This document shows positions 29,201-36,229 of a stretch of DNA of 64,000 nucleotides, piece by piece (the stretch's first letter is position 1; every line of letters starts with the position of its first letter). The DNA comes from Rhabdothermincola sediminis (GTDB taxonomy: Bacteria; Actinomycetota; Acidimicrobiia; Acidimicrobiales; Acidimicrobilacustridaceae), in the NCBI RefSeq assembly GCF_014805525.1, contig NZ_JACFSZ010000004.1, positions 169,966 through 233,965 on the forward strand, read 5' to 3'. The translations under genes and the position numbers were made by a program. The notes under the pieces are model-generated. The model was not told the origin of the DNA. It saw only the letters and a list, made by a program, of their open reading frames with translations, and made no database searches.

Positions 29201-29750
29201 CGAAGCGCTTCTCGAACACGGCGAGCTGGCCGTCGCCCTCGAGGTCGAACTCCAGCTCGGCGAGCAGGAGGTTGCGGGAGTAGCCGAGACGTTCGAGCAG
29301 CGCCCGGTACAGGGGCAGCACGATGCTCTCACCTTCCCTGGCGACGTTACGGCCCGTGGAGAGATCGACGAACACGGTGAGCGTCGGCGCCTGCGTGTGG
29401 GCGGTGTTGAGCAGGGCCTGCACCTTCGGAACGTCGGTGCGCTCGGCGAACCGCTCGAGCGCGCTGCGGCCGGAGACGATCGGGTTCTCGATCAGGTAAC
29501 CGAGCATCTTGGCGAAGCTGGACTTGCCCGAGCCGAAGAACCCGCTCACCCACACGTTCGTGCGTTCGGAGGGGTTGTTGATCGTCTCCTGGTAGACGTC
29601 GAGGACGTCCTCGAGGCGGTCTCGGATGTGGTTGGTGGCGACGTACTCGTCGATCTCGGCGGCGACGATCGCCTCGTCAGCGAGGTCGACCTTGATGACC
29701 TCCTCGATCGTGCAGTCGATCGGTCGGCGGAACAGCTCTGCGATCTTCAT
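26259..29750 (-). CDS. brxC: BREX ATPase BrxC
   Basis: 1163 aa, the expected size of the large BREX P-loop ATPase. It begins MKIAELFRRPIDCTIEEVIKVD, matching the BrxC N-terminus. Walker A is GFFGSGKSSFAKML near residue 70; Walker B-like LLFVVDEVEQYV lies near 262, and a sensor-like VVTSQERL follows. The C-terminal third is rich in long helices (DTLLEQDLETLRSAQEQL, AAATTAAELARKLEQLRQRLRDRYREL), suggesting coiled coil. It overlaps brxB and pglX by four bases each. Confidence 0.92.
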   Translation of the reverse strand: MKIAELFRRPIDCTIEEVIKVDLADEAIVAAEIDEYVATNHIRDRLEDVLDVYQETINNPSERTNVWVSGFFGSGKSSFAKMLGYLIENPIVSGRSALERFAERTDVPKVQALLNTAHTQAPTLTVFVDLSTGRNVAREGESIVLPLYRALLERLGYSRNLLLAELEFDLEGDGQLAVFEKRFVEVSTGHKPWTERRNVGLARAEASHAMHLLRPDTYPSADSWAKTAQEPVVTHNWFAERALRLLERRGGEARRLLFVVDEVEQYVARSVDRMLDLQGLAEALQKRRGPLWLVVTSQERLDDVVDSLEGKRVELARVQDRFPIRVDLLPSDIEEVTSRRVLDKTAAGQEAVRAVVEPNRNKLLANTRLSSATRGTDPGVDDIVRLYPLLPYQVQLLIDAVSARRAHGGASPILGGSNRTIIKLAQQLVVDPRAGLGDAEVGALVTIDRAYDLLESVIPTAWQSEVEQVAAKYGTDSTEVRVLKAVALCSDVGALPLSAENLAVLLHPSVDAESILTEVRTACDHLVDDDRLRAGDDGYQLQSAEQKNWEKTRRQIDPRPADSTRLRRLLLKDALAGLSVQRGKTFKVEVTVEGEKVIDGDLALHIEEADSTRRADLRTLSREVAARDRVTWVFSEAPDTYDAIRELHRSRTMIERKDTPSKTASEVELLGEERARLARWERLASERLARDLNAGQVIFRGVVEDAPSGALRAAAQKAIGDHLEEIYERIDQFSANIGPSDVLAVLRADNLDGIRPDLREEGIGLTRTTPTGEQVVADQDPLLAVLTEIRERAAYGNEATGKHLESVFGAPPFGAPVEVVQAVLAAGIRAGLIEVIHQGARIRDSGDARLDRVFGSLPQFRSASFVPPIGDDVALDVRAELAERLGELLGSKPPIATDQLAQLVRTTFASDVQIASRVSAGLRGAGLRVPEPVSRTTGILERIQAGSDSETVTTAAQSWTELTAGRALLEALDTLLEQDLETLRSAQEQLRLGDDHLPPELVAERAELADLLDGDDLATGIARVRAITERLRAHRTQAAATTAAELARKLEQLRQRLRDRYRELDDAVVDEALRPLVELTPPDEPSASDLARLASDLDAADGRATRIERQLDEIAAKGKVVHIAVAELAGRLVATEDELDAVLERIRNAAIEALAEGKQVRLK

Positions 29751-30334
29751 GCGGTCTCCCCCCGTGGGACGATGCGGGCGCGGTAGCCGTACGCGGGCTC
29801 GCAGCGCGCCATGAAGCTCAACCCGAACTCGCCGACGACCCGGCCCGGGTACAGCAGGGTGACCGGCAGGCGGATGTCGGCCCGCAGATCGTCGAGCAAC
29901 GTAGAGGTGCGGTAGGCGGGGTACAGCGCGCCCGCCCGGTACAGGAACACCGCCGTCCGATCGTCACAGCTCGCCACTTCGGCGCGCACCCGGTCGGGGA
30001 GGCTCGGCTCGTCCCGCAGCACCTCACCGACCGCCTCGTACACCTCGGCCAGGGCATCCGGGTCCCCGGCCGCATCGCGCTCGGCCCGGATCAGTTGCTC
30101 CATCCACCCGGCGTCCTCGAGTGCCGCCCAGAGCAGCCGGGCGAGTGAGATCGCCGCCACGTTGACCCTGCGCTCGGCGGCACCCAGCCAGAGGCGGAGC
30201 TCGTCGAGCTCACGGCGGACCTCCCACTCGGCGGTCGGGTCGTACACGTACAGCTGGAACGGGGGATCTCCCCCACCCTCGAAGAACTCGACGATCCGCT
30301 CTCCGATCCCGAGGAGCGGTTCAGGCGGCGGCAC
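29747..30334 (-). CDS. brxB: BREX protein BrxB (DUF1788-like)
   Basis: 195 aa from a GTG at 30334 inside the brxA tail. The sequence includes ERIVEFFEGGG, QLYVYDPTAEWEVRRELDEL and a C-terminal LPVTLLYPGRVVGEFGLSFM-YRARIV stretch that matches BrxB proteins. No catalytic motif is known for the family; the name comes from these motifs and from its position between brxA and brxC. A longer start at 30382 would overlap brxA by 62 bp. The stop overlaps brxC (ATGA). Confidence 0.82.
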   Translation of the reverse strand: MPPPEPLLGIGERIVEFFEGGGDPPFQLYVYDPTAEWEVRRELDELRLWLGAAERRVNVAAISLARLLWAALEDAGWMEQLIRAERDAAGDPDALAEVYEAVGEVLRDEPSLPDRVRAEVASCDDRTAVFLYRAGALYPAYRTSTLLDDLRADIRLPVTLLYPGRVVGEFGLSFMARCEPAYGYRARIVPRGETA

Positions 30335-31073
30335 GGGCCACCTCCACCAGGTCCTCCACCCGCCAGTCGATCCGTGCGGCACTCCCGGCGCGGGCGTAGT
30401 GCAGGACGCCGAGCCGGTCGGCCTGGGTGAACAGGTCGTGCAACCAGCGCTCGTCGAGCAGCCAGCGTCGCCAGATCCTGCTCGCGAGGAGTGCCCGACC
30501 TGACGCGCCCTGCTCGTGCTCCCGGAACGCCACGTAGGAGAAGCCGTGGACCGACATCCCCGGGGGGTTGAACTCCTTGCGGACGGCGCCTCGGAGCACC
30601 CCGAAGTCCCGCAGCGCCGCGAGCAGGCCCTGCGCGACCTTCGTCCGGACCGTGTCGGTCAACACCGGCAGCTCACCGGCTTCCGTGAGGCCGGCCAGCC
30701 AGTCCCTGACCTCCTCGACCGTGACCCCGACCCGGCCTTGGGCATGCCAGTCGTAGATCGGGCCCTCCGCGAAGGCGGCGAGGAGGCGATCGTCGCGTGC
30801 CGTCTCGTAGAAGCACGCCTCCCGGAAGGCTTTCGGGTCACCCAGCAGGGCCCGCAGGGCCGGGATCACCTGCTCCCCCGGGGCCACGAAGCGCGGCGCC
30901 AGGATACGCCCGAGCACGTCGTCGCTCCGCTTTTTGGACGTCTTGCCGAGCAGGTTGCCCTCGGCGATGCGCCGGAGGTTCTCCCGAGGGTCCGCATCGT
31001 CATCCCAGACCTCGACCAGCCGTCTCGTGTCCTCCAACATCGCTCCGCCCTTCTGGATGTTGACGGTGAACAT
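30321..31073 (-). CDS. brxA: BREX protein BrxA (DUF1819-like)
   Basis: 250 aa from an ATG at 31073 sharing one base with the brxE stop (TGATG). The protein is helical with no signal peptide: MFTVNIQKGGAMLEDTRRLVEVWDDD, then DVLGRILAPRFVAP, FYETARDDRLLAAF, FNPPGMSVHGFSYVAF and a C-terminal RVEDLVEVARAA. These regions and the position before brxB support BrxA, a small DNA-binding helical protein in BREX. Upstream in-frame sequence to 31532 is a shadow of brxE and was excluded. Confidence 0.82.
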   Translation of the reverse strand: MFTVNIQKGGAMLEDTRRLVEVWDDDADPRENLRRIAEGNLLGKTSKKRSDDVLGRILAPRFVAPGEQVIPALRALLGDPKAFREACFYETARDDRLLAAFAEGPIYDWHAQGRVGVTVEEVRDWLAGLTEAGELPVLTDTVRTKVAQGLLAALRDFGVLRGAVRKEFNPPGMSVHGFSYVAFREHEQGASGRALLASRIWRRWLLDERWLHDLFTQADRLGVLHYARAGSAARIDWRVEDLVEVARAAA

Positions 31074-31618
31074 CAGCGGGCCAGATCGAAGTACGGGGGC
31101 CGCAGACCGGCGTCCTGGTCGAGGTAGGCCGCAGCGAGCAACCGGGCGTACGCGCCGAGGCCGGCGGGGTCGGCGAGCTCCTCGGCGGAGATCTGCCCAA
31201 GCAGCAGTCCGTCGCCGACGGGCTCGCCGCCCGGGTGGGCGCCGACCCGGTCGCGCAGCTGCGCCACGGCGGTGTCCGTGTCCCACTCGGCGAGCGTGTC
31301 GAACAGCGGGTCGGGCGGCAGGGTCTTCTGCTCGGCCAGCCACGCCTCGGCCCACCGGCGGAACGGCAGCATCGACGAGAACAGGTGAAGCGCGCTCGGT
31401 CGCCCGAGCAGGTCGTCGTGGCGGTGGGCCGCCGAGACGACGTCGAGCTCGAGGGCCGCCGCCCGGTAGGTGCGGGGGAACGCCCGGCTCAACACGTACC
31501 TCCCGCCCCTTCCGAGCCCGTGCGAGCGCCACCAGCCGCGCAGGGACTGCTCGCCGAGACGAGCGATCCCGAGCACCAGGAAGATGGCCTCGTTCGTCCG
31601 CAAGTCGGTTGCCGACAT
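31073..31618 (-). CDS. brxE: BrxE-like protein, first gene of the BREX operon
   Basis: 181 aa, ATG at 31618: MSATDLRTNEAIFLVLGIARLGEQSLRGWWRSHG, then RYVLSRAFPRTYRAAALELDVVSAAHRHDDL and LFSSMLPFRRWAEAWLAEQ. Mostly helical, soluble. BrxE is the small protein that precedes brxA in BREX type 6 loci, and length and position fit. I cannot point to a catalytic motif, so the name rests partly on context. It faces the VapB45-like gene across a 169-bp intergenic region that must hold both promoters. Confidence 0.65.
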   Translation of the reverse strand: MSATDLRTNEAIFLVLGIARLGEQSLRGWWRSHGLGRGGRYVLSRAFPRTYRAAALELDVVSAAHRHDDLLGRPSALHLFSSMLPFRRWAEAWLAEQKTLPPDPLFDTLAEWDTDTAVAQLRDRVGAHPGGEPVGDGLLLGQISAEELADPAGLGAYARLLAAAYLDQDAGLRPPYFDLAR

Positions 31619-31787
31619 CGACCCCTCATCATTGCCTACGCCTACGCCCCCTCGCCTGCGCCCGGCTGGAGGAGACCGTCGGCCCCTCCGGCGAGTGACG
31701 GGCGATCAGGTCCGCCCTCTCCCATGGAAAGACCTTGATGACGGCCGGTGGGCCGGTACGCTCGGACGGTCGACTGGGAGAGGGGAC

Positions 31788-32489
31788 GTGACGGAGGGCA
31801 AGGATCCGCTGCGGTTCGAGACGCCGCTGTACACGGTCGCCGAGGCAGCTCGGTTCCTCGGGGTGCCGGCGAGCACGCTGCGCACGTGGGCCCACGGCTA
31901 TCAGCGGCGGCCGAGAGGCCGGCGGCCGGTGACGGGAGGCCCGATCCTAACGACGGTCAACGCCCAGCGTCGCCATCCGAACATCCCCTTCGTCGGCCTC
32001 GTCGAGGGCACGGTGGCTGCCGCCTTCCGCCGTGCAGGCGTGTCGATGCAGCACATGCGGCGGGCGCTCGAGGTCCTCGAGGCGGAGATCGGCGTGGAGC
32101 ATGCCCTGGCTTCCCGCAAGCTCTACACCGACGGCGCCCAGATCCTGTACGACTACGCGACCACCGAGGACGACGAGGAGTTGACCGTCGTGGTCGGCGG
32201 CCAGCGGGTCTTCCACGACGTCATCCGTGACTACCTTCAGCTCATCTCGTACGCCGACGACGGGTGGGCCGAGCGCCTCGTGCTCCCCATCACCCAGCGG
32301 CGGGTGGTCGAGTGCGACCCGGCCCGCGGATTCGGGCGCCCGCTGTTCATCGTCGGAGGGGCACCGATGGACGACGTGCTCGACCGGTTGCGGGCCGGGG
32401 AGCCGCTCCAGGACGTGGCGAAGGACTTCGACCTGCGCGCCGAGGACGTCGAAGACGTGATCCGTGCCGCCCTCCCCCACGCCGCCTGA
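31788..32489 (+). CDS. VapB45-like antitoxin with MerR-type helix-turn-helix and DUF433-like tail
   Basis: 233 aa from a GTG at 31788. The N-terminal YTVAEAARFLGVPASTLRTWAHGY is a MerR-like helix-turn-helix. The middle (RRAGVSMQHMRRALEVLEAEI, ALASRKLYTDGAQILYDY) and the C-terminal GEPLQDVAKDFDLRAEDVEDVIRAAL (DUF433-like) match the VapB45 type of large antitoxin; the Mycobacterium tuberculosis one is about the same length. It overlaps the toxin gene by 26 bp. Such antitoxins usually bind their own promoter, here shared with the divergent BREX operon. Confidence 0.8.
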   Translation: MTEGKDPLRFETPLYTVAEAARFLGVPASTLRTWAHGYQRRPRGRRPVTGGPILTTVNAQRRHPNIPFVGLVEGTVAAAFRRAGVSMQHMRRALEVLEAEIGVEHALASRKLYTDGAQILYDYATTEDDEELTVVVGGQRVFHDVIRDYLQLISYADDGWAERLVLPITQRRVVECDPARGFGRPLFIVGGAPMDDVLDRLRAGEPLQDVAKDFDLRAEDVEDVIRAALPHAA

Positions 32490-32898
32490 CCCTCCCGAGT
32501 TCTTCGTCGATCGGAGCCTGGGACGGCACCTCCTGCCCAATGCGCTGCGCAGGGCTGGCTTCACGGTGCACACGATGGCCGAGGTCTACGGCGAAGATGA
32601 TGCCCAGATGGTGAAGGACGAGGTCTGGCTCCTCCACGCCGCCGAGCAGGACTGGGTGGTCTTCACCAAGGACGATGCCATCCGCCGGCGTCCGGCCGAG
32701 CTGGCCATGGTCGAGAAGCACGCCGTGAAGATGTTCTGCCTCACCAACGCCAACCGCACAGGACCAGAACAGTGCGACCTCTTCCTGACCAACATGAAGC
32801 GCATCATCCGTCGAGCGCAACGGCGCGGGCCCTGGATCGATGGCGTATACGCGGACAGCGTGCGCCAGCTGTGGCCGGCCCGAGGATCGGCGCGCTGA
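32464..32898 (+). CDS. VapC45-like PIN-domain toxin (DUF5615-like)
   Basis: 144 aa from a GTG at 32464 inside the antitoxin tail. The sequence EFFVDRSLGRHLLPNALRRAGFTVHTMAEVYG and DWVVFTKDDAIRRRPAE has the acidic residues expected of the Mut7-C/DUF5615 branch of PIN nucleases. Length and the overlapping antitoxin-then-toxin order agree with the VapBC45 pair. It is predicted to cleave RNA when free of its antitoxin. The C-terminus ends in a basic helix (TNMKRIIRRAQRRG). Confidence 0.8.
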   Translation: MPPSPTPPDPPEFFVDRSLGRHLLPNALRRAGFTVHTMAEVYGEDDAQMVKDEVWLLHAAEQDWVVFTKDDAIRRRPAELAMVEKHAVKMFCLTNANRTGPEQCDLFLTNMKRIIRRAQRRGPWIDGVYADSVRQLWPARGSAR

Positions 32899-32959
32899 CC
32901 ATCGCTCTCTCGCCGATCAATCGGTTCAACCGTGGTCCACCGACGTGCGCGTTCATTCC

Positions 32960-33200
32960 CCGCTGGTCCTCGCGCCGCGGCGCCCGACGAGCGCTGGCTC
33001 ACCGACATGACCGAGCGCCGCTACCACGAAGACAAGCTCCTCCCCCGCACCATCAAAGACCTGTGGTCAACCGAATCATGGGCTACTCCATCGACTCGAG
33101 GGTGCAAACCGGTCTCGCCTTCAACACCCTCGGCTCGCGCGCCCCACGGTCACGCACAGCCACCTGCCCCTGGTCGACGCGCTCCCACCGCTGGGCCCAA
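32960..33200 (+). pseudogene. Decayed IS3-family OrfB fragment with frameshift
   Basis: One frame reads APDERWLTDMTERRYHEDKLLPRTIKDLW, the start of an IS3-type DDE core (WLTDIT with the first Asp). The match then continues in another frame as VVNRIMGYSIDSRVQTGLAFNTL, which corresponds to the usual RIVGYSIDSRM stretch. So the gene is broken by a frameshift near 33060 and only about 75 codons remain. No ends or target duplications were found. It marks the right side of the BREX/VapBC island. Confidence 0.7.
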
Positions 33201-33214
33201 CGGGCCAGACCGCC

Positions 33215-33650
33215 TCACCGGTACCAGCCGACCACGTCAGCGATGAGGTGAACGTACCTGCGGTTGCTGGACACGGCGGCCGCCCCACCGGTGCCGCTGC
33301 TCGTCACCACGAGCCCGAAGATCGTCTGGCCTCGACCCAGTCGAGCACCCACACGAGCGGCTGGGCCGCTCCGGCAGGCCACACGTTGGTCGAGCGGTAC
33401 AGAGTGGACACGGTGGGCCGTCACGTTCATCACCACCGCCGCCGCGTCCGCCAGCACACCACCCCGGCCCCGCCCGAAAGCATCGCGCTGACGCGCAGGA
33501 CCTCACGGGTGGGCTACCCGCCGGTGCCGCTGCGGGAGTCGAGGATGCGTGCAGGAGAGGCCGGGGTGAACTCCGGTCCCTGACAGGCCCGTTCCTAGCC
33601 GACCACGCCCACCACCACGTCGGTGCCGGTGCCCTTCGCCGACACGCGGC
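33215..33650 (-). pseudogene. Ruined fragment of a secreted repeat protein
   Basis: Minus-strand pieces match the repeat found at the end of many actinobacterial exported proteins: VSAKGTGTDVVVGVVG, EFTPASPARILDSRSGTGG, ADAAAVVMNVTA, GQTIFGLVV and YVHLIADVVGWYR. Two in-frame TAG codons fall where Trp or a similar residue is normal (after VVG near 33595 and after SGTGG near 33535), and a frameshift lies before LADAAAVV. The rest of the parent gene is absent. A clear relic, with no function expected. Confidence 0.6.
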
Positions 33651-33738
33651 GTCTACCGGCCCGCCGGTCGGCCGACGACCGGGACCACGACCGGGCAGCA
33701 CGCGAGCGCCGGGGACGGGATCGTGCTGGACTGTCCCG

Positions 33739-34191
33739 ATGGCGAACGTGGACAAGTACCTGGCCAAGTACCGGTCGATCCTGCAGAAGGCGATCCCCGA
33801 GCCGGTGGAGGCCGTGCCGCTGCTGCGGGCGAGCGGTGCCGGGATCGCCGACGCGTTGATGTTCGCCTCGCCGCTGGCGTCGGCCGTGGCCGGGCGCTCG
33901 GCCCGCAAGCAGGCCGGCGGCCTTCCCAAGGACATGGCCATCGGGCTGACCGCCACCTCCTTCCACGTGTTCGGGTACAAGCAGAGGGGGATCGGCATCA
34001 AGTTGAAGGGCGACCCGATCATCTGGCCCCGCCGGTCGGTGCGCTTCACCCCCACCGGGTCGTCCCCCACCTCACCGGTGACGGTCGAGCTCGCCGAGAC
34101 CGGGCAACGGATGCAGCTCGAGCAGCCCGTGGTCATCGGCGGTGACATCAACGCGGAGTTCTTCGCCCGGCTCGCCGGCGGTCAGGCCTGA
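33739..34191 (+). CDS. Hypothetical protein (150 aa)
   Basis: ATG at 33739: MANVDKYLAKYRSILQKAIPEPVEAVPLLRASGAG. A short segment rich in Ala and Ser (DALMFASPLASAVAG) is followed by a beta-rich half (MAIGLTATSFHVFGYKQRGIGIKLKGDPIIWPRRSVRF, VTVELAETGQRMQLEQPVVIGG). It resembles small lipid- or membrane-associated beta-fold proteins, but I do not recognise the family. It lies 127 bp before the sulfatase gene on the same strand. Confidence 0.55.
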   Translation: MANVDKYLAKYRSILQKAIPEPVEAVPLLRASGAGIADALMFASPLASAVAGRSARKQAGGLPKDMAIGLTATSFHVFGYKQRGIGIKLKGDPIIWPRRSVRFTPTGSSPTSPVTVELAETGQRMQLEQPVVIGGDINAEFFARLAGGQA

Positions 34192-34209
34192 CCCTCACCC
34201 CGGCCCCCC

Positions 34210-34307
34210 GGTCACCGCCCCCACCTGCGCCGACCGAACGAGGAGTTGCCTGGCACCGGGAACTACGATCGGTCACCGGCCCCACCTGCCCCGACCGAAC
34301 AGGAAGG
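34210..34307 (+). repeat. Imperfect direct repeat of a 35-bp upstream segment
   Basis: GGTCACCGCCCCCACCTGCG at 34210 recurs as GGTCACCGGCCCCACCTGCC at 34271, and in both copies the match runs on through CCGACCGAAC to an AGGA-type purine run. The copies are 61 bp apart with only a few differences. The second copy supplies the sulfatase ribosome site; the first is followed by no start codon. This looks like a local duplication of a leader. Confidence 0.7.
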
Positions 34308-34317
34308 ACCCGATCCC

Positions 34318-35856
34318 ATGGCTCATGATCCCGTCGTCGCGGAGACGGTCCGCGAAGCCGACCACCTCGAACCCCGCTTCGTGCTGCCCGACCAGGAGGC
34401 GCGGGTGGCGGCGAAGCTCGACGCCTACCGTGGCGCCACCGGCAAGCGACCCAACGTGGTGTTCATCTACTTCGACGACGTCGGTTGGGGCGACTTCGGG
34501 TGCTACGGCGGTGGCGTCGCGGTCGGTGCCCCCACGCCCAACATCGATCGGCTGGCTCGGCGTGGCCTGCTGCTGACCTCCTGCTACAGCGAGCCCTCCT
34601 GCACGCCGTCGCGGGCGTCGCTGCTGACCGGTCGCCTGCCGATGCGCCACGGCCTGCTGCGCCCACCGATGTACGGCGAACCCGGTGGGCTCGCCGGTGA
34701 GATCACCCTCGCGCAGCTGCTGTCCGACGCCGGCTACGTGACCCAGGCGGTCGGCAAGTGGCACATGGGCGAGAACGTCGAGTCCCAGCCCCAGCACGTC
34801 GGCTTCGACGACTTCTACGGGTTCCTGTCCGTGTCGGACATGTACACCGAGTGGCGCGACCCCTACTTCTTCCCCGAGATCGTCTACAGCGAGGAACGCA
34901 CCCGCTGGGTGCAGAACCTGCCGTTCAACAAGTGCTTCGTGCACGCCACCCGCGGCGCCGAGCTCGAGACGGTCGAGGAGGTCACCATCCCGGTGCTGTC
35001 GGAGCTCGACGACCGCTGGGCGACCTACTCGCTCGAGTTCATCCGCCGGATGGGGGCCCGGCGCGGCACCCCGGACGAGCAGCCGTGGTTCCTCTACCAC
35101 TGCACCCGCGGCGCCCACTTCGACAACTACCCCCACGAACGGTTCCTCGGCCGCTCGCCCGCGAAGCACCCCTACAAGGACACGATCATCGAGCTCGACG
35201 ACATCGTCGGGCGCCTCGTCGCCGAGCTGGAGGCCACCGGCCAGCTCGAAGACACGCTGGTGTTCATCTCCTCCGACAACGGCCCGGAGATGGAGACCTG
35301 GCCGGACGCTGCCTACTCGCCGTTCCGCTGCGCCAAGGGCTCCACCTGGGAGGGCGGCCAACGGGTGCCGGGCATCCTCGTGTGGCCGGGCATGATCGAC
35401 GCCGACCGGGTCAGCGACGGCATCTTCTCCCAGATGGACCTGTTCCCCACGGTGCTGCGACTGGCCGGGGCCGAGGACCGCATCCCCTCGGACCGCTACA
35501 TCGACGCCGTGGACCAGACGTCGTTCCTGCTCGACGGTGACGGCGTGTCCAACCGCAAGTACCTCTACTACTGGCTGACCTCGGTGTTCTCGGGCCTGCG
35601 GGTCGGCGAGTGGAAGTACCTGGTCGCCGCCACCTCCGACGACGACCGTGACGCGCTCAACCTGGGCGGGTTCAGCGGCGTCACCCAGCGCTACACCTAC
35701 GGGCGGCTCTACAACCTCTACCTCGATCCGAAGGAGACCCGCAGCTACCTCATCCGCAAGCTGGCGTACGTGGAGAGCCTCACCTCCGGCGTCGTCAACC
35801 ACCTGGCGACCTTCGGCACCTACCCACCGAAGCACCCCATCGCGTCGATGCCTTGA
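34318..35856 (+). CDS. Sulfatase (arylsulfatase-type)
   Basis: 512 aa from an ATG with AGGAAGGA upstream. The N-terminal metal site is NVVFIYFDDVGWGDFGCYGG. The formylglycine motif is C95-T-P-S-R followed by ASLLTGR, so the active-site Cys must be oxidised by a formylglycine-generating enzyme, which is not in this window. Further signatures are VGKWHMGE and LVFISSDNGPEME. No signal peptide is visible, so a cytosolic location or non-classical export is possible. It hydrolyses sulfate esters; the substrate is unknown. Confidence 0.92.
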   Translation: MAHDPVVAETVREADHLEPRFVLPDQEARVAAKLDAYRGATGKRPNVVFIYFDDVGWGDFGCYGGGVAVGAPTPNIDRLARRGLLLTSCYSEPSCTPSRASLLTGRLPMRHGLLRPPMYGEPGGLAGEITLAQLLSDAGYVTQAVGKWHMGENVESQPQHVGFDDFYGFLSVSDMYTEWRDPYFFPEIVYSEERTRWVQNLPFNKCFVHATRGAELETVEEVTIPVLSELDDRWATYSLEFIRRMGARRGTPDEQPWFLYHCTRGAHFDNYPHERFLGRSPAKHPYKDTIIELDDIVGRLVAELEATGQLEDTLVFISSDNGPEMETWPDAAYSPFRCAKGSTWEGGQRVPGILVWPGMIDADRVSDGIFSQMDLFPTVLRLAGAEDRIPSDRYIDAVDQTSFLLDGDGVSNRKYLYYWLTSVFSGLRVGEWKYLVAATSDDDRDALNLGGFSGVTQRYTYGRLYNLYLDPKETRSYLIRKLAYVESLTSGVVNHLATFGTYPPKHPIASMP

Positions 35857-35857
35857 G

Positions 35858-35892
35858 CCGCCACGCCGGCGCAGGGGGCTCCGGCGTGGCGG
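35858..35892. terminator. Hairpin after the sulfatase gene
   Basis: CCGCCACGCCGG (35858-35869) pairs perfectly with CCGGCGTGGCGG (35881-35892) around an 11-base loop, starting one base after the sulfatase stop. There is no T-run, as is common for GC-rich actinobacterial terminators. It could serve both the sulfatase and the opposing genes. Confidence 0.6.
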
Positions 35893-35913
35893 GGGACCGG
35901 GCCGATGAGACGC

Positions 35914-36222
35914 TCAGTCGTCGATGAGGCCGAGCACGTCGGCGAACACGGAGGCGTCCCGGGGCAACGCCAGGTGGCCGACGCAGCCCTTCTGGATGTT
36001 GGTGGCCCCGGCGAGGGGCGTGCTGTTCGCAGGCCAGATCACAGCGTCGCACCAGGACCACACCGTCGCCCAGCTGACGTCGGCACCCGGGGTCTCGTCG
36101 CCGGCGCTGAGCTTGGCCAGGAACGCCGAGCCCGTCGCCATCTCCCGGCAGGACGGCACGACGGCGCTGCACAGCGCTTCGCCGTCCGCTCGTTCGACTG
36201 CCAGGAGGGCAGACCGGCACAC
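35914..36222 (-). pseudogene. C-terminal fragment of a secreted lipase
   Basis: The frame reads EALCSAVVPSCREMATGSAFLAKLSAGDETPGADVSW, then VWSWCDAVIWP, LAGATNIQKGCVGHLAL and ends FADVLGLIDD. This matches the last third of actinobacterial triacylglycerol lipases of the alpha/beta-hydrolase fold, including the late His region (GCVGHLAL). The nucleophile GxSxG part is missing, and the fragment begins 8 bp after the stop of the YbhN-like gene. It is therefore a 5'-deleted remnant, most likely inactive. Confidence 0.65.
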
Positions 36223-36229
36223 ACGCGGG

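Noticed and set aside
27585..29786. 733-codon plus-strand open frame opposite brxC
   Set aside because: Leu/Val/Gly/Asp-rich shadow of the ATPase gene; no start signal or domain.
15600..33200. The two IS3 fragments as halves of one element split by the island
   Set aside because: They are on opposite strands and seem to come from different IS3 subgroups, so a simple split does not fit.
35858..35892. Hairpin as a third copy of the repeated palindrome
   Set aside because: Its arm sequence (CCGCCACGCCGG) is unrelated; it fits a terminator after the sulfatase gene.
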